DNA of 64,000 bases from Tupaia tana (GCA_026018925.1 JAKSZU010000004.1:17824095-17888094), one strand, 5' to 3'; counted from the first letter of the stretch, positions 11,151 to 24,460 are shown. Program-made: numbers and translations. Notes: generated by a model not told the origin, from the sequence alone.

Positions 11151-12835
11151 TGAAAAATGACCAAGAGAAAGAAAGGCAACTTCCCTCAGACTGGAGGGAC
11201 CAAAGTCTCTGCAGATGGCCCGCATTTGTGAATTCAGCCCCTTCGTGGCAGTCTGTCCTGCTGTGGTCAGGGAATTGACCTCCGGCCTGCACAAAGGATG
11301 GCAGAGGAAAGAGCCTTGGGTGGGAGCCGTAGGAGACCTGGGTGCAAGGCCAGGCTCCACGTCCTTTCTCCGTGGAACATGATGAATCCTTTTTCCTGAG
11401 CATGACCTCAGTGTCCGCTGTGTATAATGGGATGGGCTCTCCACTTTTGACCTGTTTTTCCAGCATTCACTGTGTGCCTTCTGTGTGCCTGACCCTCTGC
11501 TCCCACTCTCAAGAGGGGAAATACACAGGCCATCAGAGTGGTTGGGCTGTGATGGAGGGAAGCCTGGGATACATAGCAAGTCAGGGGAGGCTTTTAGGAG
11601 GAGGTGTCATCTGCACCGGTCCTGAAAAAATGAGGAATGAGACCAAGCAAGACCAGAGGCCACATGGAGCAAGTGTATCTAGAAGTCAAACCACTCTGCT
11701 GCCCCTGGAGGGTACAGGTGTGGAGGGAGGAGCCATGCTTTTTGCCTGGCCACACACACCCAGGCCTCCCTGCTCTGCAATTCGTGAGGCTTCAAAGTGG
11801 CTCTCCAGGGAAAGCCAAGGAATTCTTTTACATTAAATTTAAGCCATTAATATTTATTGAGCAGATACTGTGTGCCCTGTCCAGTGCTAGGGACTAGAAA
11901 AAGGGACTATATTCAGTGAGGATGAGGAGAGAATGAGGTCAGGGGACATTTTGAACTGGGTCTTTAAGGGATGCCGCGAGGAGCGGGGCCCTCCAGAACA
12001 CAGGCAGAACCCAGGTGAGGTCTGGAGGCATGAGTGTGCTTAGCTTGCTCAGGGAGCAAAGACTGGGCAGGGAGTGGAGGGCAGCTGCAGGGGTCATCTG
12101 GAGACAGTCACGAGAAGGCTCACATGGCGGAGTTAAATGCTGAGTCTCAGAGCAGGCCTCCGCTCAGATGCCACCACTGACCCCCAGGCCAGGCTGGCGT
12201 CTCACCTTGGCTCTTGTCAAGGATGATTGTTTCTGTTATGAGTTTCCCTTCTCCAGGGACCAGGGGCCCCTCAAGGATATATCATCTGGTTCCCTGCAGT
12301 TCAGGGCCTGGCTCTGGGGACCTGCCCAGGCGTTTTCCATACCCCGAAGGCATCTGTTCTGGCTCCTGTAGCTGCTTTGTGAGTGCTAGATGCCAGGCCA
12401 TGCCGTGGGGGACAAGGGATTCAACCCAGGGCCCTGTCTCCTGTGGGCCTGTGGCCTGCTTCTAGGATGAAAGCCACAGAGACTGGGGCATAGTCAGTTC
12501 TACTCAGAGACCTAGGGCCCAAACTCCAGAGTAACAAGTCAGTAGATCCAAAAGGGAAGGAGGCTGAGCTGCAGTCCAGAAAGAAAAAGCAGGTTAAGGG
12601 CCTGGAACGAGGGAGCCCACGGGGGCTCCGGAGACACCTGACTTTGGTTCCGGCCAGCACCAGTGCGGTCCGTTCTAAAGGGCCTTGGCCTAGACGAATG
12701 TAGGGCCAGCGTCTCCAGAGCCTGGTTCGTCTCAGGTTTGGAGCTTCTAACTTGGGCCCAGGAGGGCTGTGAGATACAAGTCACAGGCAGACAGGGAGGG
12801 CAGCTCAGGGCAGAGGCAGCCGCTCAGCCCACGCC
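11151..12835. other. Spacer downstream of KNCN
   Basis: Contains a MIR- or L2-like piece near 11845-11895 ('atttattgagcagatactg'). That piece also supplies the nearest minus-strand AATAAA (about 11852-11857), which might serve KNCN, but this is weak. No other gene is seen. Confidence 0.4.
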
Positions 12836-12915
12836 TCAGCCATCCCCAGTCCCGCGGCCACCTGGCTTCAACTTCTCCAGGGTTCTGCTCACGGTGGACA
12901 GGCTGCTGCGGGCTC
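12836..12915 (-). CDS. KNCN: KNCN coding exon 4 (C-terminus)
   Basis: The acceptor is 'ctcccccag' followed by 'gagccc'. The exon encodes the cytosol-like tail beginning GARSSLSTVSRTLEKLKPG and ends GTGDG before a TGA at 12836-12838. The last few residues differ from what I recall of the human protein (which ends in AEEC), a common place for drift. Confidence 0.92.
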
Positions 12916-13723
12916 CTGGGGGAGAGACCAGAGACAGCAGCTTCTGAGTAGAGAGGTCCCTATAGAGCTGTTGGGGTCAGATACATTCAAAGGGACCAGG
13001 GGTTGGGGTGCTCGATGAACCTGGGGCAGAACAAGACTAGAACAGGGAGAGAAGGAAAGAGCCTTAGGTGGGAGAGAGAGGAGGCCGGGGTGCAAGGCCA
13101 GGTCCCATAATCCAGGTTCACGGAGCTTGAAGAGACACCCGTGGGTGGATGGCCCTTGAAGAGGATGGCAGCATGGCGTGGGGCAGGGGCAGGACTCTGG
13201 AGCCGACTGCCTGGATCGAGCTCGGGGTTGACCACATCCTGGCTGTGTGCAACTCCTTTAGGCTCGCCTGCCTTGGTTGCCCGTAAACAAGAATGAAGAG
13301 AATGACAGCCCCTCCCTCGTGGTTGTTGGGAGACTTAAGCTTGGACCCGTGCCTGGAATGGGACCTCTACTGAGAATCGGGCATCCTACCACTGGCCGCA
13401 GAGCCGTGCTGGGCAGACTCCTGGAGTCCGAGTCTGGAGTTGCTCAGCGTGCGGGGATGCAGGAGCAAGCAGACGCCCAGTTTCAGGCACCAGCTTTGGA
13501 GCTGGGTTCCACCAAGGGAGAGGGGAAATGGGGCCCTGGGACCTAGGGGAGGGGAAGGGCAGTGAAGCTTGCTGGGACAGCTAGAGGAGAGTGGCTCCAC
13601 TGGAGGCAAGAAGGGTCTGACCGAACAGTGGAAGAACTGCCCGAGTTTCCTGGCTCCCTGGGGTGGGGCAGCCCCTTCTCTGTCCCCCTCAAGTCCTCTC
13701 CCTGGACCCCACAGAGCTGCTCA

Positions 13724-13972
<249 letters not shown>

Positions 13973-14396
13973 TCAGGTCTTCCACACGACCTGGGCTGAC
14001 GTGGGGAGAGGCAGGAGAAAGGGGCCTTGAAGGAAATGATGGCAGATTTCAAAGGACACAGGGCCTCTGGGGAGAACTGGGGGTTTGTAAAGCCCCACAG
14101 AACTGACGGGTGCCCATGGGTTGCAGAGGAGAGGTGGGGAGCCACACAGAGGTCTGGGGGCTTAGGGAGATGGGGGCTTTCATGGGGTTCAGGGAAGAAG
14201 AGAGGGCTTTGGGGAGACGGAAAATCTCTCAAAGGAGGTGGACTCCGCTGGCCCCTGAGCTGGTTTGGCAGGCGGCAGGCTGGATCCCGCTACACTGTCG
14301 TCATGACGACGGCCGCACAATACACGCACAGCAACTCCTGCACGCGCGGCCAGGAGCGGTCTCACACGTGGGCTGGCTCGTGGGTACTGAGGGTCA

Positions 14397-14744
<348 letters not shown>

Positions 14745-15297
14745 CTAGGGAAAGGGAGACAGATTGAGGCCCCGGGCTCCTGGCTCCACCGGCTGCGTAA
14801 AGAGCAGGTGGGCTTCCTTCCTTCTCCGCTGGCTGAAGAGGGCCTGGCTGACAGGGGCATGCCAACTCCCCTGGGCCAGACTGAGGCCCCTCAGTGTGCT
14901 GCCCCCCTCCCAGGCTCTGCCCGCCATGCTCAGGTGGAGAGTCCGTGCCAGGTTCGCGGGTACTGATGCCCGGAGCCCCTCAGCCTGGTGCTGTGGTTCT
15001 GCTTTGGCTCAGGGAGGTGGGTGGGTGAGGGATGGCACTACAGGCTATCAGGGGGTCTGGCCCTGACAGACAGATGGACAGAGCTGGGCTGAGACAGACA
15101 GGGAAAGGACAGGTGTGCCCTTGTCTGAACTGGGGCCTGTTCTCTTCATCTGGACTCCACCCCATCCCAGACAGGCTGCTGGGTCCCACCTCCAACCTGA
15201 GCCCAGGGCTTGGGGCTGGAGAGCCTGAGGGAGCAGCGGAGAGGGGTGCCACCTGCTCCCCTCCAGTCTCCTCCCCCACCCCGCCTCTCCCTCCTCA

Positions 15298-15588
<291 letters not shown>

Positions 15589-16676
15589 TCACAGGAGGTC
15601 TCTGTCCTCTGGGATGTCCCCAGCTGGGAGTTTCTGGGCAGTAAGACTCTGGGTTGGGACCCCTGGATTTAAGAGCAGCGCTACCCCACAGCCCTTTTAG
15701 GGCTGTTTAGCCCCTGCCTGACCTGGGTGCTCTACCAGGCCAGCTCCAATTACTATACCTCCATAAAGACCTCTGAGGCTGGAGGCTGCTCTTGGGTCTC
15801 CTGCCCGGCCCGTTTCTGCGTTGGTTGCCAGGGTTCTAGGGTGTGGGGCTTGCCCAATGGGCCCCTCCCCTGCCAGCCTCTGCCTGGAAGAGCCCAGCCT
15901 GGGCTTCCCTGCCTGGGACATCCTGCCCCCGGCTCCCTGGAGCCTGCTCAATTGCCAATGAGCCTCAGCCTATTAAAGTTTAAAGCCACGAGAGCCCGAG
16001 GGTGCTGCGTGGTTGGTCAGGGAGCGGGTTCTCAGGAGGTGCTGAGTTATTCATGAGGTCGCAATGCGAGCTGCTGCCTGGGTCCCCGAGGCCCCCTGGG
16101 GCAGTCAGCCTGGGCTCTACTGTTGGTTCCCGAGCCGGTGGCTTCACATGTGGTTCAGAAACCAGGGATGTGAGGGGTCCTGGTCACATGCCTACTCTGC
16201 GGACCTCTGCCCTTTGTCCTGGACGTGCGCTTGGGGCCTCTGCTTGGAGTCTCAGAGATGGAGACCTGGACAAGGCTCAGGAGACACGGATAGCCACTGA
16301 GACAGGAAGAGGAGAGAGACCCTGTCCACCCCTCCCCTCCCTGCTCCCCCATTCTGACAACCTCAGGGCTCCCAGGCAGGGCTGAGGAGTCCTGGTCTGA
16401 GACGTGATCTCAGGGAACCCCCTTTCCTCAGGTGGGCTTGGTACTCACCACCCTTTTAGCTGCCGGTGGGACAAGAGGCTGAGCCCTTGCAGCTGCCCCG
16501 TGAGTCATGGCTGGGAGCTGACCTTCTCTGCCAGTGGTGGTAGGTGTGGGGTAGGCAGGAGACACATAAGGGGTAGGGTTTGCAAAAGGAATTGGCAGGG
16601 GTTGGGTATCTGGGGCCTGGACCAGGAAGCCGGGACATATTGGTGTCTTCTGAACTCTGGCGCTTCTGCATAACCC

Positions 16677-16775
16677 CACTGGCAGAGGGAGAAGCCCTGT
16701 TCCAGGGAATGAGTTGAGCCTTGCATCTGTCCCTCATGGTAGGAGATGACTGCGGGGCTTCTGAGCCCATTGCCT
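16677..16775 (+). repeat. Local duplicate, copy 1 (partner 18471-18567)
   Basis: Shares with 18471-18567 the strings 'tggcagagggaga', 'ccctgttcca', 'ttgagcc', 'tccctcatg' and 'ggggcttctgagcccattgc' in the same order. By eye the identity is roughly 80 percent. Confidence 0.8.
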
Positions 16776-16862
16776 TTCTGACCTACTTGCACCAACCCAG
16801 CCTCGTCCAACCCCAGCCCAACCCAGAGCCCTGGCCTGGGGCTCCTGTCCCAGCCTTCGTCA

Positions 16863-17020
16863 TTGCATGGGTCAGGGCCTCCCCAATTCCATAATATGGT
16901 ACTGGCCCCAACCCTGGGCACAGTACCCCCTGTTCCAAGTCCATGGGTCAGGGCCTCCCCAGTCCCATGATATAGTCCTGGCCCCAACCTGGGTACAGTA
17001 TCCCCTGCTCCAAGTCCTCT
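16863..17020 (+). repeat. Two-unit tandem repeat, about 78 bp
   Basis: Two adjacent units each begin 'catgggtcagggcctcccca' and end 'ctccaagtcc' or 'ttccaagtcc', with 'tactggccccaacc' or 'tcctggccccaacc' in the middle. They differ by a few substitutions. Confidence 0.88.
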
Positions 17021-17754
17021 CACGGGCCCCACTGGCCCCTCTCCCACCTTGCCTGCAGTCTCACACAGTCAGGCTCCAGGACTCCTACCCCCACCTGCCT
17101 CCACCTGCCTCCATAGCTGCTCCTGCCCCAGCCCTCACCTCCTCTCCTGCTCTCCCTGCTCTGAGTGTCTGCTCACCCTTGCTGTCTGGAGAACTCTCCT
17201 CTAGCAGGCCCCTGCTTGGCCAGCCCCAGCTGTGGAGCCCTTCCGGACCACGCCTGTTCCCCCTTCTGCTCCTGTGGCCCCAGGCCTGAGTGGCCACTAC
17301 CTGCCCTTGTTCTCTGACTCCTCACTCCTTGAGCTCTAAGGGCAGGCCCAGGGAGTGAACTCCACTGTACGCTGTGGCTGGAGGAGGCTTGGGCCAGGCT
17401 TGTGGACTTGAGGACCACAGAGCTCAGGAAGAGGCTGGGACCTGCCCGATCCCCTGGGGCCAGCGAAGAGGAGTGCAGGGGGGAGGGGACCTCCATCTCT
17501 CTTTCCTTGGGTATGGTGGTGGCCTAAGAAGGTCCCAGGGTGGCCTGAGCAGAGCTTCAACTGGGGGAAGACCCTGCAGGGAAGCTGGAGCGGAGCCTGG
17601 GTGAAGCCCAGCCTCTAGAGAGGAGGGGTGACTGCAGAGCATGGAAAGGCCCCCTCAGCCAGCCGTAACCCTGGCCTCATGCAGGGGACGCCCCTGGAGC
17701 CAGGCGCTCCCCAGCCACGGCCTCCGCTGCCGCCATCCCCTGTGCCTTCTGCCA

Positions 17755-17890
17755 GGATGAGGTCTGATTATTCCTCTAATTAGGCATCAAATGATATCCC
17801 ATGTCTCTGTCACACATAATTGATCCCCCGCTGGCTAGGAGGAGATGCCAAAATAATCGTCCATGAAAACATGCTCCTGAGAGGTTGAGT
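17755..17890. promoter_or_regulatory. AT-rich block with homeodomain-type sites, candidate enhancer
   Basis: An abrupt AT-rich island in GC-rich DNA with several TAAT-type cores in a short span: 'gattattcc', 'ctaattaggc', 'cataattgatc', 'aaaataatcg'. No repeat family explains it. It lies between KNCN and MKNK1, in a neighbourhood that in human also has the homeobox gene DMBX1. The enhancer idea is an inference from composition only. Confidence 0.35.
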
Positions 17891-18470
17891 TTGGGGAGTC
17901 CGAACACCGCCGCCATGCCCTGGCCCCCAGGCCCTGGTGTGTGTTTGCTAACTCTGAATCGGCAGGACCCAGCTGGGGCCGAGGGCGGCTCTCCCACACC
18001 ACCAGAAGACAGCACTCCTGGGCCGCGTTGCCCTCCTCGCCTGCCTGTGGTGACGCTCCACCCGCGCTCCTCCCTGAGCCCTGGGCCCGCATCTGGCGAG
18101 CGGAGATGGGGGTGGCAGAGGCTGGAGCCTGGGACGCCTCTGCCTGTGAGTTTCAGATTCTAGAAAACATCCTGACCTTCTAAAACTGGAGACCGAATTC
18201 TACATTAAATAGTTTTCCCCATGACATTGTAACCCCTCAGGGTATAGGAAGCATCAGGGGAGGAAATGAGAGGAGACACATCCAGCTACGATCATCCAGA
18301 TACGAGACCAGGGACCACAGCGCCAACCTGCTCCTATGGAACAGACGGGAAGACGTGCGAGGAGGTAGCAGGACTACCCCAGTCCCGAGGGGACCGCGTG
18401 CCCAGGTGGCCTGGTCAGCTGGGGGATCCTCTACATTGTCTTTGAGGTGGGAGGAATTGGCCACCCCCCT

Positions 18471-18567
18471 GGCAGAGGGAGACTCCCTGTTCCAAGGGTT
18501 GACTTGAGCCCTGCATCCATCCCTCATGACAGGACACAGCTGAGGGGCTTCTGAGCCCATTGCGCTA
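18471..18567 (+). repeat. Local duplicate, copy 2 (partner 16677-16775)
   Basis: Second copy of the block described at 16677. The two copies lie on either side of the AT-rich block at 17755-17890. Confidence 0.8.
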
Positions 18568-19904
18568 CCCGTGGTCCCTCGGGTACGGGCTCTGTCATCA
18601 GGAGGAGCACACGTGTGTCCCTGGGCAGTGTCTGTGGTGATGCCTAGATGGAAGCCTAAGGGACCAGAGCCCCACCATGGCTCCCACCTCCACTCCCTGC
18701 TCCTCGCAAGCATCCTGGGCTCCCAGCAGTTTGGGTCTTCCTGGAGGCCACAGGATGGAGGTGTGGCCAGGCCAGGGCCCCTTGCAGAGTTCCATCAGAG
18801 TCTCCTCTTTGTCTCTGGTGAGGCCATGGCTTGAGGCTCTGCCTCTGCTCTCTCCTTCCCAGAAGCACCAGGTCCAAGTGTGGCATGGGGGTGGGCAGGG
18901 GAGTGGGTGAAAGCCCCAGCCTGGTTTGGTTGTTTATTTTCCTTGAGGGGAGAGAGCTCTGGAAAAGAGTGTGATTAATTCCCGGATCCCCTGGGGGACA
19001 GGGAGCTTTCTTGGACCATTTGGAAGCTGAAGTCAGAGAAGCGGCTTCCAAGGCAACTGCTGCCATGGCAACACAAGTGCCAGCCTTGGGGGGACCTTGC
19101 TGGTTGGCCCCCACTCCCGGACCTGCAGCAGCTGGAGCAGCTGGCGTGGGACTACGGCACTGCTGTTTGTGGAAAGGTCTGTGAGGGGCAGTGGACTAAG
19201 AGAAAGGGGGGCTCCAGAGCTCAGGTGGGGGAACACACAGAGGGGCAGAGGAAGACCTGAGACCCCTGTGCCCAGAGGCCCAGACAGGAGTCCTCAGGAC
19301 TGACTGAACCAGGATGAGCTAGGGCCTAGGCCTACTGCTCACTGATTTGTGGGGAGGCCTGAAATCTGATGGCCCAGCTGGCTGGGAGCAGCTCTCACCT
19401 TCCACGGCCCAGCCTAAGCACAGGCCCTAGAGGTGGGGAACTGGCTTCCACATTGCAGGTCCCATGCCTGGAAGGAGCTTTGCGGTCCCAGGGCTTTCCT
19501 CAGTGCACTGCAGAGCCAGGCCTCCCAAGGTCATGCAGTGAACTGTGGCAGGTACAGGACTAGAACCCAGGACCTCTGACTCCCAACCTCATGCTCTTCT
19601 GCAGCACTACAGCTGTCCCCTTCTGGGACAAGGACTACAGCCCAGAGGGGCAAAGCAGCCTGTCCACAAGAGGATGTCTGGGGGGCCCAGAGGCCTAGCT
19701 CTCTCAAAAGCCCCAGATCCACCTCTGCACCACACAAGCCCTTGTGCAGAGGACTCCTTATGCCAAAGAAAGGGGCAGCCCTCATCTCCATACCGGGACC
19801 ACCAGGTGAGTCACTCTGCCCTAGGAGACAGCAATAAGTAGATGGGCCGCGGTGCTCTGGAGCACTCCCCAAGTGCTTGAACTGTTCCCACGTGGCATTT
19901 CTCC

Positions 19905-20235
19905 CTTCGTAACTTACACAACAGGACCGCGATGTGAGCACCATCATGGCCACTTACAGTTGAAGAATCTGAGACTCTGAGATTAAGGAGCTTGCCCAGG
20001 GCCAAAGCTAGTAAGTGGCAAAGCTGGGGGTTGACCTGGGCAGCACCGTTCTGGGTCCCAAGCTTCCTTGGAAGGAATTCCAGTTCCACCATTCCTAGTT
20101 GTACAGCCCCAGGCAAGCTATTTTTCCTTCCTCTGCTTGGCTTTTCATGGTAAAGTGGGGTAAATAATAGCACCTATCTCTAGAGCTGTGTGAGAACTAA
20201 ATGATAATGCCGGTGAACATCTTAGAAAGCACTTG
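19905..20235 (+). repeat. Two MIR-type remnants
   Basis: The first (to about 20040) has 'gagattaaggagcttgcccagggccaaagctagtaagtgg' logic, seen as 'cttgcccagggccaaagct'. The second has 'tagcacctatctctagagc' and 'gtgagaactaaatgata'. Both are standard MIR pieces. Confidence 0.7.
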
Positions 20236-21264
20236 TTAACTTGTCAGTACACAATGCTAGCAAAACCAAGTGGGCACAGAGCCCCCAGGATGAGAGGGAC
20301 CTTGGCGGGGAGGTGGGCAGGAGAGGGCACAGCTTGAGCAAAAGCACACCCCCCTCCCCCAGGGTCTCGGTGGAGCTGCAGCAGGGCAGGGTGCGGCCAG
20401 GGTGCTTGATCAGGGAAGACCCTTAGAGGCACTTCCTGTTCGGCCGATGTAGAGGGGACTGGCCAGGCAGGGGCTGACAGCAGACAGAAGTCACAGCCTG
20501 ATGCTGGGGGGTTAGTACCAAAAGGCTTGGGTTTTTCTAGCTGACCCCACTCCAGGTAGATGAAGAAGGGATGAGAGGCTGGTTAGGGTTACTGCAAAGG
20601 GCAGGCTGTCAGCAAAAAGTGTGTCCTCTTCAATATGGACGCACTCACGCTAGGACAGCTGGTAGCCTGGCCCTTACCTGTCCCCCCGAGTAAAAAGCCC
20701 CGCCCCTCTCCCCCCTCTCTGCTCTCCCAAGGGAAACAGGCTGTCATCGGCACCGTCTATTGCCCTGACGCTCCGTGGGAACGGACAGGTCCTTCCCACA
20801 GGCCCCCTGCAGCCTGGCTCTGGGGCGTCCGCGGGACAGTGTACAGGAGGGATGCGGGGGCCGGCGCCGTTCTTTGTAGCCAACTTTGTAGCTCTGGGCA
20901 CACAACAGCCCCCACAAAAGGTCAGCAATGCTTCAGACAGAGGGGAACTTTGTTCCTGCCTGTGGTGGCTGGGCCGGTGGAGCAGAGGGACATCTATTAA
21001 ACCACTTCTGAGGTTGCTGACACCACTTCTAACACCTGACGGGGAGCTCCTACAAAGCATGGGCTGTTTCTGAGTCCTCCCTGGGTCCTGGCCTTGAAGT
21101 TCGATGGATTTCACTTCCTCGCCTAAAAAGATGAGCAATGTCTCCTCTGCTTTGTTTTGCAGGTCCTGAAAGGGGCATCCTCTCCCGACCTGGCTGGACT
21201 CGGCTCACACAAGAAGACCTATCTCCTCAAGTTGGCAGGTGAAGAGAGGACCACCAGTAGGCCA

Positions 21265-22363
21265 CAGCTATGACTGAAAACAGTTTTATTAAAACAAGCA
21301 CATCATATAACAGCATGGTTGTATTGTATAAACGTCTGCCTGACATCTGCAAATCTATTCTCTCCACGTAACCCAGTTGCTCAGCTTCTGTGGCAATGAC
21401 CAGGCCGCCCTGCTCGGACCAGGGCAGCTGGGCTCTCTCCAATCTGGCTTCAACGCAGGCACGGAGCTCCAGTGAACTGTCCCAGCTCTGTGCCACCCTC
21501 CATGTCAGACTTGAGGGACACAGCAGCAGCAGAGCCATGGAGACTGTCTCTAAGATTGTTCATTATAGTAACAGCTTAAAAACCAGTTAGAATGATAGGG
21601 AATAGCTGATTAAAATGCAAACGCAGGACACCTGGAAAGAGCGAGCCAGCCCAGCCGGTATGTGCTCTAGGATGTCCGTGGGCCTGCAGTGGGCTTTACC
21701 ATCCCCTAGCTGGAAAAGCATGATTAAAAAACAAACATTTTAAAACAAAATACTGACTTTAGCAGCAATCACAAACAAGGAAGAGGGTGATAAATGAGGG
21801 ACACAGCTCGGTCACAGCAAAGAAAGATTATGTGCTTCTCCGTGCTATCGACTGGAAGGCAGATCTGGCTCCTGAATGAGGAGGGCTCCCTGCCCTCTCC
21901 TGAATTGAGGGGACAGCTTTGCTTAGCCAAGGGAGAGGACATCCAGAGGACAGAGGGAGGTGGAGACCGCCAGAGGAGGGTGACAGTGCAGAGAGGGAAG
22001 AGGCACGTTATCAGCAGCCTCTGTCAGCTGACACTTCTCAAAGCAGGCTCCCTGGAGGAGGAGGCAGCAGCGGTGCTGGCTGATCCTGGATCTGCAGGCG
22101 GTGAGCAGGTGGAGCCCAGCAAAGAGATGTCCCTGCCGCAGGCGATTATGCAAAGTGACAAGTGATTGCTTTCCTTTGCAAAGACAACCCCTTTGGAAAA
22201 AGCTTTTCCCCAAGGACCTTGGGGAAATGGGGGTTGGGTGGGAACCTCAGGGCCTTTGTAGATGAAAAGTCCTGACTGGAGCACAATTGAGGGGGTCCCA
22301 TTGCAAGTTTCCAGGGGCACGGCCTGGTTAGGCCTAGGGCCTACAGGGTGTGACTGGAGCAGC
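21265..22363 (-). other. MKNK1: MKNK1 3' UTR
   Basis: This is the stretch from the MKNK1 stop codon to just past the poly(A) signal, about 1.1 kb. It has no young SINE insertion, unlike the introns, which fits transcribed UTR. The end is set by the AATAAA at 21285-21290. The exact cleavage site is estimated. Confidence 0.75.
21285..21290 (-). terminator. MKNK1: MKNK1 poly(A) signal
   Basis: AATAAA on the minus strand, about 1.07 kb after the MKNK1 stop codon. It is the first canonical signal in a position that fits a normal 3' UTR. Confidence 0.7.
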
Positions 22364-22601
22364 TCAGAGGCCTGTGGGTGTCAGTCCCGAGTCTTCCGTG
22401 TCTTCGCTGCGGCTGGCCTGGGCCAGGGCCCGCCGGCGGGCCAGGCGTGACTTGGAGGGAGGGGAAAGCTTCACAGAGCAGAGGCCTTCAGCCAGGGCCT
22501 CCGGCTCGCAGCCCAGTTCGTTCTCCTCATGCTGGGACAGCTGGCGGTTAAGTGCGATGGCCTCGGCTGCAAAGAGCGTCAGGTCCATTGTGCTGCTGTT
22601 C
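22364..22601 (-). CDS. MKNK1: MKNK1 last coding exon
   Basis: The acceptor 'cccccgcag' leads into [20 protein letters not shown], then LSQHEENEL, and ends at a TGA at 22364-22366. Near the C-terminus is the basic motif [12 protein letters not shown], which in this family binds ERK and p38. The last residues (TPTGL) resemble the mouse ending more than the human one as I recall them. The frame is intact. Confidence 0.95.
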
Positions 22602-24060
22602 CTGCGGGGGGGCCGGGGGAAGGCACAGAAAAGGTGGCAGCTGGGGTCAGCCAGGCCAGCTCCTGGATCCTCCTGAGTCTGCCTGGGCTGCTCGCTCCAG
22701 AGGAGTTCTTGCTGGGGTTTGGAGTCTTGCTTGACTAAGGCCAGAACGACCTTTGAGCCTCTGGTGTGGCCCCCAGACTTGCCAGGTAGGGCAAATCCTC
22801 CCTCCCCCATTCTATTCTAAGCACTTTCCCCTGAGCAGCAGGGAGCTCCCAGAGCAGGGCCCTGCTGCTTACAACAACTAAGTGTCCCCAGAACCCAGCT
22901 CAGGGCTAGTGGGCACTGCACTGTGGGTTGCTGAGTAAGTCTTCTAAAGGGGACCTGAGGTTTGAAGTCTCAAGACAACTGGAGGCAGCTCTAGAGAATC
23001 AGATCGGAGTCATGGTGGCCAACAGCATTCTGGGTAGAACAAAGTGACCCTCTGGAGATGTAAGACTTCCCTGTGTAACTGCTGGGAAGCCACCAGGATG
23101 CTGGTTCCCTAAGGGGTTTCCCCCACAACGTGGAGCCCCCTTACTCCCTTCCTGGAATAGGGCAATGCTCATTAGGAACTCAGTAAAAGGTTCCAGACTC
23201 AGGGCTGCCTCTGTGGTGCAGTAGTCATGTGCTGTTTGGTAGGAGCTGGATCCCACGTGGCAACCTTGGTTCAAATCCCTGCCATGAAGGTGAATGCCCA
23301 GGATCCAACAAGCAGAAGGGCTGGAGGGCTGGAGGGAGGGGATCTCGGTGTGTCTGGGCCTGTGGACCGAACTCTCTCAACTGGTTCTCTCGCACATGTG
23401 CACACGTGTGCTCTCTCTTTGGAAATAAAGAAGAAAAACAGCAGGCTCTAGAGTCAAATAGCCTAGGGCCACTGTGACCTAGAGCTAGTGACCTTGATCT
23501 TTCTATCCTGTTTTCTCATCTATAAAATGCTGGGCTTTTAAACCTGTGGGTGTAATACACACGGATAGGGATATAATATAGTAAAAGTCCTTAGTGCCAC
23601 GCCTGACATGTATCCAATACACTGTGGCCATCGTCACTAATGCTGGTCTAGCGGTGCATGCGACCATGGTCTCACTCCCTCACAGGGCCCTGACTTAGAG
23701 CCGGGGACTCCGTGGCTCAGAGCAGGAGGACACTATGGTGTGAATAACCCTGAGATGGGGAGGGCCTGGCTTTGGGCTGTAAATGCTGACTGCCAGTTAG
23801 GATTCTAGTGCCTATGCAGAACAGGCTGTGAGGGGCCTTAAAGGTGCTGGAGGGCAGAGGGAGCAATCTAGGCGGAGGAAAAGAGAGGGAGATAGATGCG
23901 GAGTAAAGTGGGGAGGTTGTGAGAAGAATAGGGAGAAGAGAGGCAGGGAGGCCCTCTGGGAGCTCCCTGCCCCCCACCTCCACTCCAGCAAGGCTGAGGG
24001 CTTGAGGGAAGGTCAGGGCCAAGGAAAGATGGTGGCATGGGGCGCAGTAAGAGCATTTAC
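22602..24060. other. MKNK1 intron before the last exon
   Basis: Contains a diverged SINE at 23199-23440 and a MIR-like piece at about 23455-23560. Nothing else is recognised. Confidence 0.5.
23199..23440 (+). mobile_element. tRNA-derived SINE, diverged
   Basis: Head 'gcctctgtggtgcagtagtc' and B-box-like 'ggttcaaatccc', body with 'ccaggatccaacaagcag', CT-rich stretch and 'ggaaataaagaagaaaaac' tail. Confidence 0.65.
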
Positions 24061-24104
24061 CTCTGGAGGACTTGCGGCGTGGGAAGTCCCCTTTCTGGAG
24101 CTTG
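24061..24104 (-). CDS. MKNK1: MKNK1 coding exon 10
   Basis: A 44-base exon encoding QAPERGLPTPQVLQ and two bases of the next Arg codon. The acceptor is 'cccattctag' and the donor 'gtaaat'. It links the kinase domain end to the C-terminal docking region. Confidence 0.95.
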
Positions 24105-24214
24105 CTAGAATGGGAAGGACAGATGTGTGGGTAAGCGCTGTTCTCTCCTGAGAGAGAACCCCCCAAGCCAGCACAGCGTGGTAGCTTACTATAGGCTCCT
24201 GGCCTACCAGGGTC

Positions 24215-24460
24215 CTTGTGCCTGGCACGTCCTAATTCTCCCCCAAGACCTAGCTCAAAGGTCACTTTCCCTGTGAAGCCTTCCCCCCTCCTGCCATGTC
24301 CCTACCCCAGCCCCAAGCAGAGGTGGGCTCTCCTCCCTTTGTGCTGCTAGCACGCTTAGTAAGCATTTACCGCCTGTCCCTGTCCATCAGAACGTAAAGA
24401 CAGGGCCTTCTCATCCCTGCACTGCTAGTCTCCGGCATGTGGTTAGTGCTTACTCTTGGT
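24215..24460 (+). repeat. L2-type LINE remnant
   Basis: Has 'agctcaaaggtcactttcc', 'tgaagccttcccccct', 'aaagacagggccttctc' and a 'tgtggttagtgctta' end, the typical L2 3' order. Confidence 0.6.

Larger units (their letters stand above)
18190..21264. other. Spacer between KNCN and the end of MKNK1
   Basis: No exon is recognised. MIR remnants are present at about 19905-20040 and 20095-20235. Several open frames occur on both strands without resemblance to known proteins. Confidence 0.4.

Noticed and set aside
16505-17047. 180-codon minus-strand open frame
   Set aside because: It overlaps the two-unit tandem repeat, and the peptide reflects that repetition.
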